Source of the DNA: an uncultured Eubacteriales bacterium
Lineage (GTDB): Bacteria > Bacillota > Clostridia > Monoglobales > UMGS1388
DNA length: 7,682 bases
Assembly (NCBI GenBank): GCA_900551345.1
Contig: URVP01000067.1
Span: 1 to 7,682, forward strand
Direction: 5' to 3'
Positions 1-5,899 of this stretch are shown here, in pieces. A program made the translations under genes and the position numbers. The notes below the pieces were generated by a model. The model was not told where the DNA came from and searched no databases. It was given only the letters and a program-made list of their open reading frames with translations. Position 1 is the stretch's first letter. Each line of letters opens with the position of its first letter.

Positions 1-3
1 TTA

Positions 4-41
4 TTGTACCATAGACACTCTTTTTTGTGCTGTCTGTACAA
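4..41. repeat. Imperfect inverted repeat near the left edge
   Basis: TTGTAC (4-9) and AGACA (13-17) are mirrored by TGTCT (31-35) and GTACAA (36-41). The left arm carries an extra CAT at 10-12, so the structure is an 11-bp stem with a 3-nt bulge and a 13-nt loop. A minus-strand extended -10-like box (TG-G-TACAAT, on plus 3-11) overlaps the left arm. This could be the promoter or operator region of a gene lying beyond the left edge, but no such gene is visible. The rest of 1-112 holds nothing I can support as a gene. Confidence 0.3.
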
Positions 42-111
42 ATTGGGTCAGTTCACCTCACGCCGCTCTGTTTTTATCATATAATTATCTTTCCTTTCCC
101 TGTAAGACATT

Positions 112-142
112 AAAAATCAGCCGCAGTTTTTGCGGCTGATTT
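112..142 (-). terminator. Intrinsic terminator of the EF-G-like gene
   Basis: A perfect 12-bp stem (arms 131-142 and 114-125, core CAGCCGCA/TGCGGCTG) closes a 5-nt loop. On the minus strand it is followed directly by a short U run. It begins 11 nt after the stop codon of the EF-G-like gene at 154-156, the expected place for its Rho-independent terminator. On the plus strand a T7 run follows the same hairpin after a gap of about 6 nt, so it might also work weakly for a converging gene. Confidence 0.9.
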
Positions 143-153
143 AATAAGTTTTT

Positions 154-2202
154 TTAGTCTTCCTTATCCTTCTTTGCTTCTTCGATTACCTTTTCCGCAA
201 CATTGGAAGGAGCGTCTTCATAACGAACAAATTCAAAAGTGAATTTGCCTCTTGCATGAGACAAGGAACGAAGGTCGGTAGCATATTTATGCATTTCTGC
301 CATGGGCACATCTGCGTCCACCTGGCTAAGACCTTTTCCGATGGGGTTCATGCCCAGCACTCTGCCCCGGCGCTTATTAATATCGCCTATTACATCACCC
401 ATATATTTATCGGGGATTATGACCTCCAGATGACCTATCGGTTCAAGTATAACGGGCGATGCGTTAACAAGCTGCTTGTATGCAAGCGAAGCCGCCATTT
501 TAAATGCCATTTCGGATGAGTCAACGGGATGGTACGATCCGTCTACAAGGGTTGCTTTAAGGCTGATAACAGGGTATCCTGCCAGTACGCCGTGTGCCAT
601 ACATTCCTGAAGACCCTTTTCAACCGCAGGGAAGTAGTTTTTGGGAACGGAGCCGCCGAAGATTTTTTCTTCAAATTTAAGTCCGTCCTCGGTGCCCGGT
701 TCAAATTCAATCCATACATGGCCGAACTGTCCGTGACCGCCCGATTGTTTTTTATGCTTTCCTTCAGCACGAAGGGGCTTTCTGAATGCTTCACGGTATG
801 CTACTTTTGGTTCTTCAAGTCCCATCTCCACACCGAATTTTGATTTCAGTTTTGCTGAAATAACATCCAGATGCTGTTCTCCGATACCGCTTATAATCAT
901 CTGATGCGTTTCATGATTGGTATATGTATCAAATGTTTTGTCCTCTTCTTTAAGCTTGTTAAGACCTGAAGCAATCTTTTCTTCATCGCCCTTTGCCTTG
1001 GGCACTATTGCCATTTCAAGGTTAGGCTTGGGGAAATTAATGCCCGGCAGTTTAACGGCACTGCCCGGTTTGCACAGGGTGTCGCCCGTTTTTGTTCCTG
1101 CAAGCTTTGAGATAACGCCCATATCGCCTGTTGTTGCTTTTTTTGTTTCAGTCTGTTTTTTGCCGTTCATAAAGAATATATGGCCTATTTTTTCGGAAGC
1201 TCCGCTGTTTGCGTTTACAACGGTACTGTCGGCACAAAGCTCACCCGAAAGAACTTTAAAATATGACATTTTACCCACATACGGGTCTGCAACCGTTTTG
1301 AAAATAAGCGCTCTTAAAGGTTCCGATGCAAGAGGTTTAACTTCCACATCTTCGCCTGCATCATTTTTGCCTATTTCGGCAGGTCTTTCTTCAGGTGTGG
1401 GGAAGTATTCACATATGCAGTCAAGGAGGAATCTTATTCCCGTATTTGACCTGGTGGCACCGCAAAGCAGAGGAGCGATGGAAGCATCGCTTACGCCTTT
1501 TCTCAGAGCCGCTTTGATTTCTGCAACGGTGAACTCATCATCGTTGAAAAAGCGTTCCATAAGATCGTCGTCGGTGCTTGCAATTGACTCTATAAGCATG
1601 GAATGCATCTCGTTGGCTTCGTCAACCAGGTCTGCCGGTATCTCTATATCCGAAAGGCCTTTTGTCTCGAATTTTTTACCCTCCATTTTTACTATATCAA
1701 CAAAGCCGATAAAGTTATCTCCGTCTTTTATGGGGAGCTGGAGCGGCGCAACGCTGGTGCCGAACGAATCTTTAACCTGCTGTATTGTTTCTGAAAATTT
1801 GGCGTGTGAAGAATCAACTTTATTTATGTAAATAATTCTGGGAAGATTTCTTTCTTCGCAATATTCCCATGAATTCTCCGTTCCTACCGAAACACCAGAC
1901 TTAGCACTTATAACAATTACCGCACTGTCGGCAACACGCACACCTTGAACTATTTCCCCCGCAAAGTCAAAATATCCGGGAGTATCTATAATATTGATCT
2001 TACAGTCCTGCCATTTGCAGTTTGCAAGCGATGTGCTTATGGAAATCTGTCTTTTTATTTCCTCCGGGTCAAAGTCAGTTACCGTAGTTCCGTCGGTAAC
2101 GCTGCCCAATCTTTCGGTTGCACCGGCAGTATACAGCATGGCTTCTGTAAGTGAAGTCTTGCCGGCATTGCCGTGTGCAAGTAAACAAACATTTCTAATC
2201 AA
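154..2202 (-). CDS. EF-G-like translational GTPase (EF-G paralogue, FusA-type)
   Basis: This gene encodes a 682-residue member of the elongation factor G family, cytosolic GTPases that drive tRNA-mRNA translocation or related ribosome steps. The G domain shows a P-loop AHGNAGKT (9-16), DTPGYFDF (73-80), NKVD (127-130) and a G5-like CGAT (247-250). Domain IV has HKKQSGGHGQFGHV (483-496) and the tip loop GSYHPVDSSEMAFK (555-568). Domain V has GDVIGDINKRRGRV (602-615). It is probably not the main EF-G: the usual AHIDAGKT, RGITI and DTPGHVDF are AHGNAGKT, RQISI and DTPGYFDF, and no rpsL, rpsG or tuf lies beside it. These features match the non-canonical EF-G class that includes Thermus EF-G-2, whose role is unsettled. 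I chose the TTG start at 2202 because GGGAGGG lies 6 nt upstream and the protein then begins MIRNVCLLAHG, as in relatives. An upstream in-frame ATG at 2277 lacks a ribosome site and lies about 10 nt from the predicted transcript start. The gene stands alone with its own promoter and terminator. Confidence 0.94.
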   Translation of the reverse strand: MIRNVCLLAHGNAGKTSLTEAMLYTAGATERLGSVTDGTTVTDFDPEEIKRQISISTSLANCKWQDCKINIIDTPGYFDFAGEIVQGVRVADSAVIVISAKSGVSVGTENSWEYCEERNLPRIIYINKVDSSHAKFSETIQQVKDSFGTSVAPLQLPIKDGDNFIGFVDIVKMEGKKFETKGLSDIEIPADLVDEANEMHSMLIESIASTDDDLMERFFNDDEFTVAEIKAALRKGVSDASIAPLLCGATRSNTGIRFLLDCICEYFPTPEERPAEIGKNDAGEDVEVKPLASEPLRALIFKTVADPYVGKMSYFKVLSGELCADSTVVNANSGASEKIGHIFFMNGKKQTETKKATTGDMGVISKLAGTKTGDTLCKPGSAVKLPGINFPKPNLEMAIVPKAKGDEEKIASGLNKLKEEDKTFDTYTNHETHQMIISGIGEQHLDVISAKLKSKFGVEMGLEEPKVAYREAFRKPLRAEGKHKKQSGGHGQFGHVWIEFEPGTEDGLKFEEKIFGGSVPKNYFPAVEKGLQECMAHGVLAGYPVISLKATLVDGSYHPVDSSEMAFKMAASLAYKQLVNASPVILEPIGHLEVIIPDKYMGDVIGDINKRRGRVLGMNPIGKGLSQVDADVPMAEMHKYATDLRSLSHARGKFTFEFVRYEDAPSNVAEKVIEEAKKDKED

Positions 2203-2215
2203 TTTAATCCCTCCC
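2203..2215 (-). promoter_or_regulatory. Ribosome binding site that sets the TTG start of the EF-G-like gene
   Basis: The minus strand reads GGGAGGG (2215-2209), then ATTAAA, then TTG. This near-perfect Shine-Dalgarno at 6-nt spacing is the main reason for rejecting the longer reading frame that begins with ATG at 2277. Confidence 0.85.
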
Positions 2216-2226
2216 AATATAATGTA

Positions 2227-2281
2227 TGCACTCCGCAGCAGTATATTATTTGCGAAGTGCAAAATTGCACTTTGCAATTTT
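2227..2281 (-). repeat. Overlapping inverted repeats in the EF-G-like gene leader
   Basis: A core of the type TGCACTnnGCA occurs three times in alternating orientation: 2227-2237 (forward), 2251-2261 (reverse) and 2266-2276 (forward). They can form three stems. The first is AAAATTGCA/TGCAATTTT (2261-2269 with 2273-2281, 3-nt loop). The second is AAGTGCAA/TTGCACTT (2255-2262 with 2265-2272). The third is an 11-bp stem (2227-2237 with 2251-2261, 13-nt loop) in which the single mismatch becomes a G-U pair in the minus-strand RNA. The middle stem excludes the other two. The block lies between the predicted transcript start and the ribosome site, so it could be an operator or an RNA switch. Neither is demonstrated. 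No U run follows the stems, so it is not an ordinary terminator. Confidence 0.6.
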
Positions 2282-2293
2282 CAATATAGATAC

Positions 2294-2302
2294 ATTATAT
2301 CA
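2294..2302 (-). promoter_or_regulatory. Extended -10 promoter for the EF-G-like gene
   Basis: The minus strand reads TG-A-TATAAT, a perfect extended -10 element of sigma-A (sigma-70) type. No good -35 box lies 16-18 bp upstream, which extended -10 promoters tolerate. Transcription would start near 2287 and give a leader of about 85 nt before the TTG start at 2202. The promoter sits just downstream of the two terminators that end the preceding operon, so the EF-G-like gene is probably transcribed independently. Confidence 0.65.
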
Positions 2303-2331
2303 AAAGTTAATTTAATAATCTATCTTTTCCT

Positions 2332-2376
2332 AAAAAAATGTTGCACAACATTAAGCGTCTGAATTTGTGCAACATT
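2332..2376 (-). terminator. Second, distal terminator of the recD2-comF operon
   Basis: A perfect 12-bp inverted repeat (2365-2376 with 2337-2348, arms containing TTGTGCAACAT) has a 16-nt loop and is followed on the minus strand by five T's. It lies a few bases after the first terminator and before the promoter of the EF-G-like gene. The large loop is less typical of terminators, so a protein-binding or other RNA role is possible. Confidence 0.65.
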
Positions 2377-2381
2377 ACCAT

Positions 2382-2416
2382 AAAAATAAAAAGCACCTTG
2401 TCGAAGCAAGGCACTT
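2382..2416 (-). terminator. First terminator of the recD2-comF operon
   Basis: In the minus-strand RNA a 10-bp stem (2416-2407 with 2400-2391) closes the loop CUUCGA. Its only irregularity is two adjacent G-U pairs. A T-rich run, TTTATTTTTA (2390-2381), follows. It starts 17 nt after the comF stop codon, as expected for an intrinsic terminator. Confidence 0.8.
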
Positions 2417-2432
2417 TGCACATATTTATCTG

Positions 2433-3146
2433 TTATGTATGTTCCACTGCAACGGCGAAGGTTACACATTCCACCGATTTTGCACCCGCCTTTTTCAATA
2501 CCTTGGCACATTCGTTAATGGTAGAACGGGTAGTTGCAACATCATCTGTCAGAATTATCCTCTTGCCTTTCAAAAGCTCACCGCTTGCTGCTTTATATGA
2601 ATTTTTCACATTTTCCGTTCTTTCGTTAAACTTCAGGGAACTTTGAGGTTTGGTATCCTTTATTTTAAACAGCAAATCCGTCCTCATGGGGATTTTTGTT
2701 CCGGCTGAAATCTCCTTGGAGAAAAGTACGCTTTGATTGTAACCTCTTTCCCTGAGCCTTTCTTTGCTCACGGGTACAGGGATAATATAATCTGCACTGC
2801 CTTCTTCGATAAGATTTGTCATCAGCATACCCATTGTACGGGCGTGGTCGTACCTTTGATGGAATTTAAGACGGAGTACGCAGTTTCGTACATATTTATT
2901 ATATTCATAACAAGACCGCAGCCGGTCAAAATAGGGCATTTTGGTTCTGCATGCAGCACAAAGGTCGGTACCGAAATTTCCTCTGGTTTCCCTAAGACAC
3001 ACTTTGCACCTGTTCCCCATCAACGGGGTGACCGCTTCCCGGCATTTATCACAGATATGATATTCATTTCTAAAGTCGGTTATACAGTCACAAAAGATAC
3101 AATGCGGCGGAAACAGAAGGTTATTAACAGCGTTAAATATTTTCAT
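2433..3146 (-). CDS. comFC: ComF/ComFC family phosphoribosyltransferase-like protein
   Basis: This gene encodes a 237-residue cytosolic protein of the ComF family, a normal length. The N-terminal part carries four CxxC pairs (Cys16/19, 32/35, 47/50, 63/66), a zinc-ribbon-like region. The type I phosphoribosyltransferase fold follows, with the family segments IIPVPVSKERLRERGYNQS, QSSLKFNERTENVKNSY and the PRPP-loop region ILTDDVATTRSTI near residues 197-209. ComFC proteins are needed for natural transformation in several bacteria and are thought to help handle incoming single-stranded DNA; no phosphoribosyl-transfer reaction is established for them. The usual PRPP loop reads DDVxTTGAT. Here Gly-Ala is Arg-Ser, which may weaken PRPP binding. 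The start is ATG at 3146, preceded by GGAGGG at 7-8 nt. It overlaps the end of recD2 by 14 bp, so translation is probably coupled. The recD2 neighbour fits a DNA-processing role, but the gene alone does not prove competence. Confidence 0.92.
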   Translation of the reverse strand: MKIFNAVNNLLFPPHCIFCDCITDFRNEYHICDKCREAVTPLMGNRCKVCLRETRGNFGTDLCAACRTKMPYFDRLRSCYEYNKYVRNCVLRLKFHQRYDHARTMGMLMTNLIEEGSADYIIPVPVSKERLRERGYNQSVLFSKEISAGTKIPMRTDLLFKIKDTKPQSSLKFNERTENVKNSYKAASGELLKGKRIILTDDVATTRSTINECAKVLKKAGAKSVECVTFAVAVEHT

Positions 3147-5397
3147 TGCTTATCCCTCCGAACCGGTTCAGCTCTTTAAGCCGTCTTTTAAGCCCGCTGT
3201 ATCTTTTATATTCGCTTATATTGTCAACCATGGTTTTAATAATGTATTCCCTGCCCACCAGTATAACCATTTCCTTTGCCCTTGTAACGGCGGTATATAA
3301 CAGGTTTCTGTTTTGAAGCATGGGAGCGGCGGGGAACATGGGGATTATTACCGCTTTGAATTCACTGCCTTGGGATTTGTGTATGGTCATTGCATATGCC
3401 AGTTCCAGGTCCTCCATACTTGAAGCGTCGTATGTTGCAACACGCTCATCGTCAAAAATTACGGTTATTTCCTCGTCTTTCACATTTATACGGGCTATAT
3501 ACCCAATATCTCCGTTAAATACGCCTTCGCCGGTTACAGAGGGGTCATATTTAAGATGCCAGGTTATATCATAGTTATTTTTTGTCTGCATTACCTTATC
3601 CCCGGTTCGGAAGGTGCTGTGCCCTTTTAAAATGTGGGCTTGTCCGCTTTTTGGCGGGTTAAGAACACGCTGGAGTTTTTCGTTAAATATGCTTACTCCC
3701 ACATTTGAGCGTTTCATGGGTGTAAGAACCTGTATATCGGTAAGTGAATTGTATCCGTATGCTTTAGGCAGACGGGTAAGGCAAAGAGAGGTTATGGTTT
3801 CGGTGATTTCTCCTGCACTTTCCCTGGGCATAAAGAAAAAATCGCTTGACTTATTGTCTATAATCGGATATTCACCCCTGTTGATTCGGTGAGCATTTAT
3901 TACTATGGTACTGCTTTCCTGCTGGCGGAATATGGTTTCCAGCTTGACTACCGGCACGCAGCCCGAATTGATTATATCGTTCAGCACATTGCCTGCACCC
4001 ACTGAGGGGAGCTGGTCGGCATCTCCCACAAGTATTAATCTGGTACCCGGTTTTATTGCTTTTAAAAGTCCGTTAAATAGCAGTGTATCAACCATTGACA
4101 TTTCGTCTACTATGATAACATCACCGGGTATGGGGTTGTCCTCACATCGCATAAACCGCTGTTTGTTTGATTCGGGTGCTGCCGTATATTCCAACAGACG
4201 ATGCAGGGTAAGTGCTCCGTATTGGCACATATCCGTCATTCTTTTTGCCGCTCGTCCCGTTGGTGCTGCAAGTCTTATATCCAAATCCAATGCGTCCATA
4301 ACCGAAAGAATTGTTTTTATTATGGTGGTTTTGCCCGTGCCGGGACCTCCCGTTATTACGCAAACACCGTTTTTTGCCGCTGTCATCACTGCGTCACGCT
4401 GACGGGGTGCAAGGGTTATTCCGTTTTCCTTTTCCGATTGTTTTATCAGCTTTTCCACCATAATATCGCTCAGCTTGTCATAGCTGAATTTGTTCATCTT
4501 GTCAAGAAGTCTTGCACAGCTCAGTTCTGCACTGAAAAACATGGGGCTGTATATGTATTCTTCGTCTTTCTGTCTGTCAGCAGTCAGATCTCCCTGCATA
4601 CACATATGGGTAACGGAGGACTGCACGGAATCAATGTCAATTCCCAGCAAGGTGCATGCTTCATTTATCATCATGTCTTTTGGCAGATTGGTGTGTCCGT
4701 TAAGAGCGGCTTCGCTGAGCAGATGCATAATCCCGGCTCTGATTCGGTAAAAGGAGTGTTTATCATACCCCATTCCCAAAGCGATGCTGTCCGCCGTTTT
4801 AAAGCCGATTCCGTGTACCTCTTCGGCAAGTATGTAGGGGTTATGCTTAATTACGGGGATAGAACTCAGCCCGTATTTTTTATATATGTTATATGCAACA
4901 TGAGCGGAAACGGAATATCTTTGCAGAAATATAACCACATCTCTTACTCCTATCTGCGAGGCATAGCTTTCGCCTATCATTTCTGCTTTTTTTTCGGATA
5001 TTCCCTTTATTTCGCTTAGCCTTTTGGGGTCGTTGGATATAATTTCCAGTGCGTCATCGCCGAATTTTTCCACAATTCTCTGAGCGGTGGCAGCCCTCAC
5101 ACCTTTAATAATTCCCGAGGATAAATAACGCAGAATGTCTGCCCGTGATTTTGGGAGTATACATTCGTAATAATCCGCTTTAAATTGGGGTCCGTGGGTG
5201 GGGTGAAATGTCCATTTGCCTTCAAATACGGCTTTTTCGCCCACGGAAATCATGGGGAAATTACCCACAACCACAATTTCCTCGTCAGATGTGTCCACCA
5301 GGCATACGGTATATCCGTTATCCGTGTTATGATATATAATTTCGGTAACCAGCCCGGACTCTCTTGTTGAGTCCTCTCTAATCTGCGGCATAATCAA
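3133..5397 (-). CDS. recD2: RecD2-type ATP-dependent DNA helicase (SF1B)
   Basis: This gene encodes a 754-residue helicase of the RecD2/YrrC class, which unwinds DNA 5' to 3' and acts in repair and replication-fork maintenance without RecB and RecC. The N-terminal region (about 1-85) resembles the family's OB-like domain. Helix-hairpin-helix segments follow (for example LSEIKGISEKKAEMIG near 127-142 and EEVHGIGFKTAD near 192-203). The helicase core shows motif I GGPGTGKTT (350-358), Ia APTGRAAKR (378-386), II VIIVDEMSMVD (427-437), III LVGDADQLPSVGAGN (456-470), IV IFRQ (489-492), V TIHKSQGSEF (671-680) and VI YTAVTRAKEMV (701-711). All catalytic motifs look intact. The longest frame starts at TTG 5397, which overlaps the upstream stop as TTGA. 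An ATG two codons later (5391) is an equal candidate, because the GGGAG ribosome site is 4-5 nt from TTG and 10 nt from ATG. It sits between the small membrane protein and comF in one operon. Confidence 0.95.
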   Translation of the reverse strand: MIMPQIREDSTRESGLVTEIIYHNTDNGYTVCLVDTSDEEIVVVGNFPMISVGEKAVFEGKWTFHPTHGPQFKADYYECILPKSRADILRYLSSGIIKGVRAATAQRIVEKFGDDALEIISNDPKRLSEIKGISEKKAEMIGESYASQIGVRDVVIFLQRYSVSAHVAYNIYKKYGLSSIPVIKHNPYILAEEVHGIGFKTADSIALGMGYDKHSFYRIRAGIMHLLSEAALNGHTNLPKDMMINEACTLLGIDIDSVQSSVTHMCMQGDLTADRQKDEEYIYSPMFFSAELSCARLLDKMNKFSYDKLSDIMVEKLIKQSEKENGITLAPRQRDAVMTAAKNGVCVITGGPGTGKTTIIKTILSVMDALDLDIRLAAPTGRAAKRMTDMCQYGALTLHRLLEYTAAPESNKQRFMRCEDNPIPGDVIIVDEMSMVDTLLFNGLLKAIKPGTRLILVGDADQLPSVGAGNVLNDIINSGCVPVVKLETIFRQQESSTIVINAHRINRGEYPIIDNKSSDFFFMPRESAGEITETITSLCLTRLPKAYGYNSLTDIQVLTPMKRSNVGVSIFNEKLQRVLNPPKSGQAHILKGHSTFRTGDKVMQTKNNYDITWHLKYDPSVTGEGVFNGDIGYIARINVKDEEITVIFDDERVATYDASSMEDLELAYAMTIHKSQGSEFKAVIIPMFPAAPMLQNRNLLYTAVTRAKEMVILVGREYIIKTMVDNISEYKRYSGLKRRLKELNRFGGISNENI

Positions 5398-5732
5398 TTG
5401 TCTCCCTGAAAGTAATCCTTATATCCGTTTATATCGGTAACATGAATAAAGCTGTATTCCCGGGCAAGCCTTTGGAGTATCATGGGAGTATCGTCGGTTG
5501 ACCCCATATCTACTACAAGTATGGGAGGTACACCGCCCTTTTTCAAATTGTCCCATACTATGGAGCGCAGTATTCCCTCTATGGCGTCCTGTTTGTTTAT
5601 CACCTTTACAACAATCAGATAGTTTTCGCAAAGCGTACTTTTTTTGAATGACAAAAAAGAAAGCTTTATCAGCTGTATGATGCCGAAACAGGCAAAAAAC
5701 CAAAGCAGTGCATCAAGTATAAGCTTCATCAT
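5394..5732 (-). CDS. Small membrane-anchored protein with a half glycosyltransferase-A (GT2-like) fold
   Basis: This is a 112-residue protein of unknown function. Residues 4-29 form one hydrophobic segment (LILDALLWFFACFGIIQLIKL), followed by KK, which predicts an N-terminal membrane anchor with the rest in the cytosol. Residues 39-93 look like the start of a GT2 glycosyltransferase: a first strand LIVVKVINK, a helix to about 63, then ILVVDMGSTDDTPMILQRLA (71-90). The last part resembles the nucleotide-sugar-binding VVDDGSTDDT signature. The protein stops soon afterwards, so the DXD metal site and catalytic base of real GT2 enzymes are absent and transferase activity is unlikely. GGAG lies 8 nt before ATG 5732. 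The stop codon overlaps the recD2 start by 4 bp, which leaves no room for a frameshifted remainder. It is the first gene of the recD2-comF operon, and its last codons contain the recD2 ribosome site. The glycosyltransferase resemblance is by motif only. Confidence 0.75.
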   Translation of the reverse strand: MMKLILDALLWFFACFGIIQLIKLSFLSFKKSTLCENYLIVVKVINKQDAIEGILRSIVWDNLKKGGVPPILVVDMGSTDDTPMILQRLAREYSFIHVTDINGYKDYFQGDN

Positions 5733-5743
5733 ATATCACTCTC

Positions 5744-5761
5744 CATAATGCATATTATGCA
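5744..5761 (-). repeat. Short palindromes upstream of the operon's first ribosome site
   Basis: TGCATA-T-TATGCA (5749-5761) and the overlapping CATAAT/ATTATG (5744-5749 with 5754-5759) are alternative inverted repeats. They lie in the predicted leader just before the GGAG site (5744-5741) of the small membrane protein gene. They could form a weak hairpin or bind a dimeric protein. AT-rich palindromes of this size also arise by chance. Confidence 0.35.
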
Positions 5762-5789
5762 CATAAAGGGGAGTGTGTTAATCATTACC

Positions 5790-5818
5790 AGTATAACATA
5801 CAAATATGGGTTTGTATA
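5790..5818 (-). promoter_or_regulatory. Promoter of the recD2-comF operon with an operator-like palindrome
   Basis: A -35-like TATACA (5818-5813, four of six matches to TTGACA) and a -10 box TATACT (5795-5790, five of six matches to TATAAT) are separated by 17 bp. The start point would be near 5783, about 50 nt before the ATG at 5732. A perfect inverted repeat ATACAAA-N6-TTTGTAT (5798-5817) covers most of the -35 box and the spacer, the usual position for a repressor site. No regulator gene is visible in the window. Confidence 0.55.
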
Positions 5819-5851
5819 GTGCCATTCATTTTAAAAACTTTTATGCTCAAT

Positions 5852-5885
5852 AAAAATCCCCCGGTAAACATTAGTTTATCGGGGG
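5852..5885 (-). terminator. Intrinsic terminator of the glutamine synthetase gene
   Basis: The arms 5885-5874 (CCCCCGATAAAC on the minus strand) and 5869-5858 (GTTTACCGGGGG) pair over 12 positions with one A-C mismatch and a 4-nt loop. ATTTTTA follows on the minus strand. The hairpin starts 14 nt after the stop codon at 5900-5902 and separates this gene from the recD2-comF operon. The T run lies on the minus-strand side only, so it serves that strand. Confidence 0.9.
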
Positions 5886-5899
5886 AATAAATTAAAATA

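Noticed and set aside
48..80. 10-residue minus-strand frame (ATG at 80, TGA at 48-50) after the EF-G-like terminator
   Set aside because: The possible ribosome site is poorly spaced, no clear promoter precedes it, and nothing links it to a downstream gene inside the window. It could be a leader peptide of a gene beyond the edge, but this is not supported.
917..1831. 304-codon open frame on the plus strand
   Set aside because: It lies antisense to the EF-G-like gene, whose motifs are intact along this stretch. The product is Ser/Leu/Pro-rich with no recognisable domain, typical of a shadow frame.
2203..2277. 25-residue N-terminal extension of the EF-G-like protein from an ATG at 2277
   Set aside because: There is no ribosome site, it starts about 10 nt after the predicted transcript start, and it runs through the inverted repeats. 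The TTG at 2202 has an excellent Shine-Dalgarno and matches the family N-terminus.
2320..2511. 63-codon minus-strand frame across the comF end and the terminators
   Set aside because: It overlaps comF in another frame and reads through both terminator hairpins, so it is a shadow.
4201..5019. 272-codon open frame on the plus strand
   Set aside because: It lies antisense to the conserved recD2 gene. The Cys/Phe/His-rich composition has no family features.
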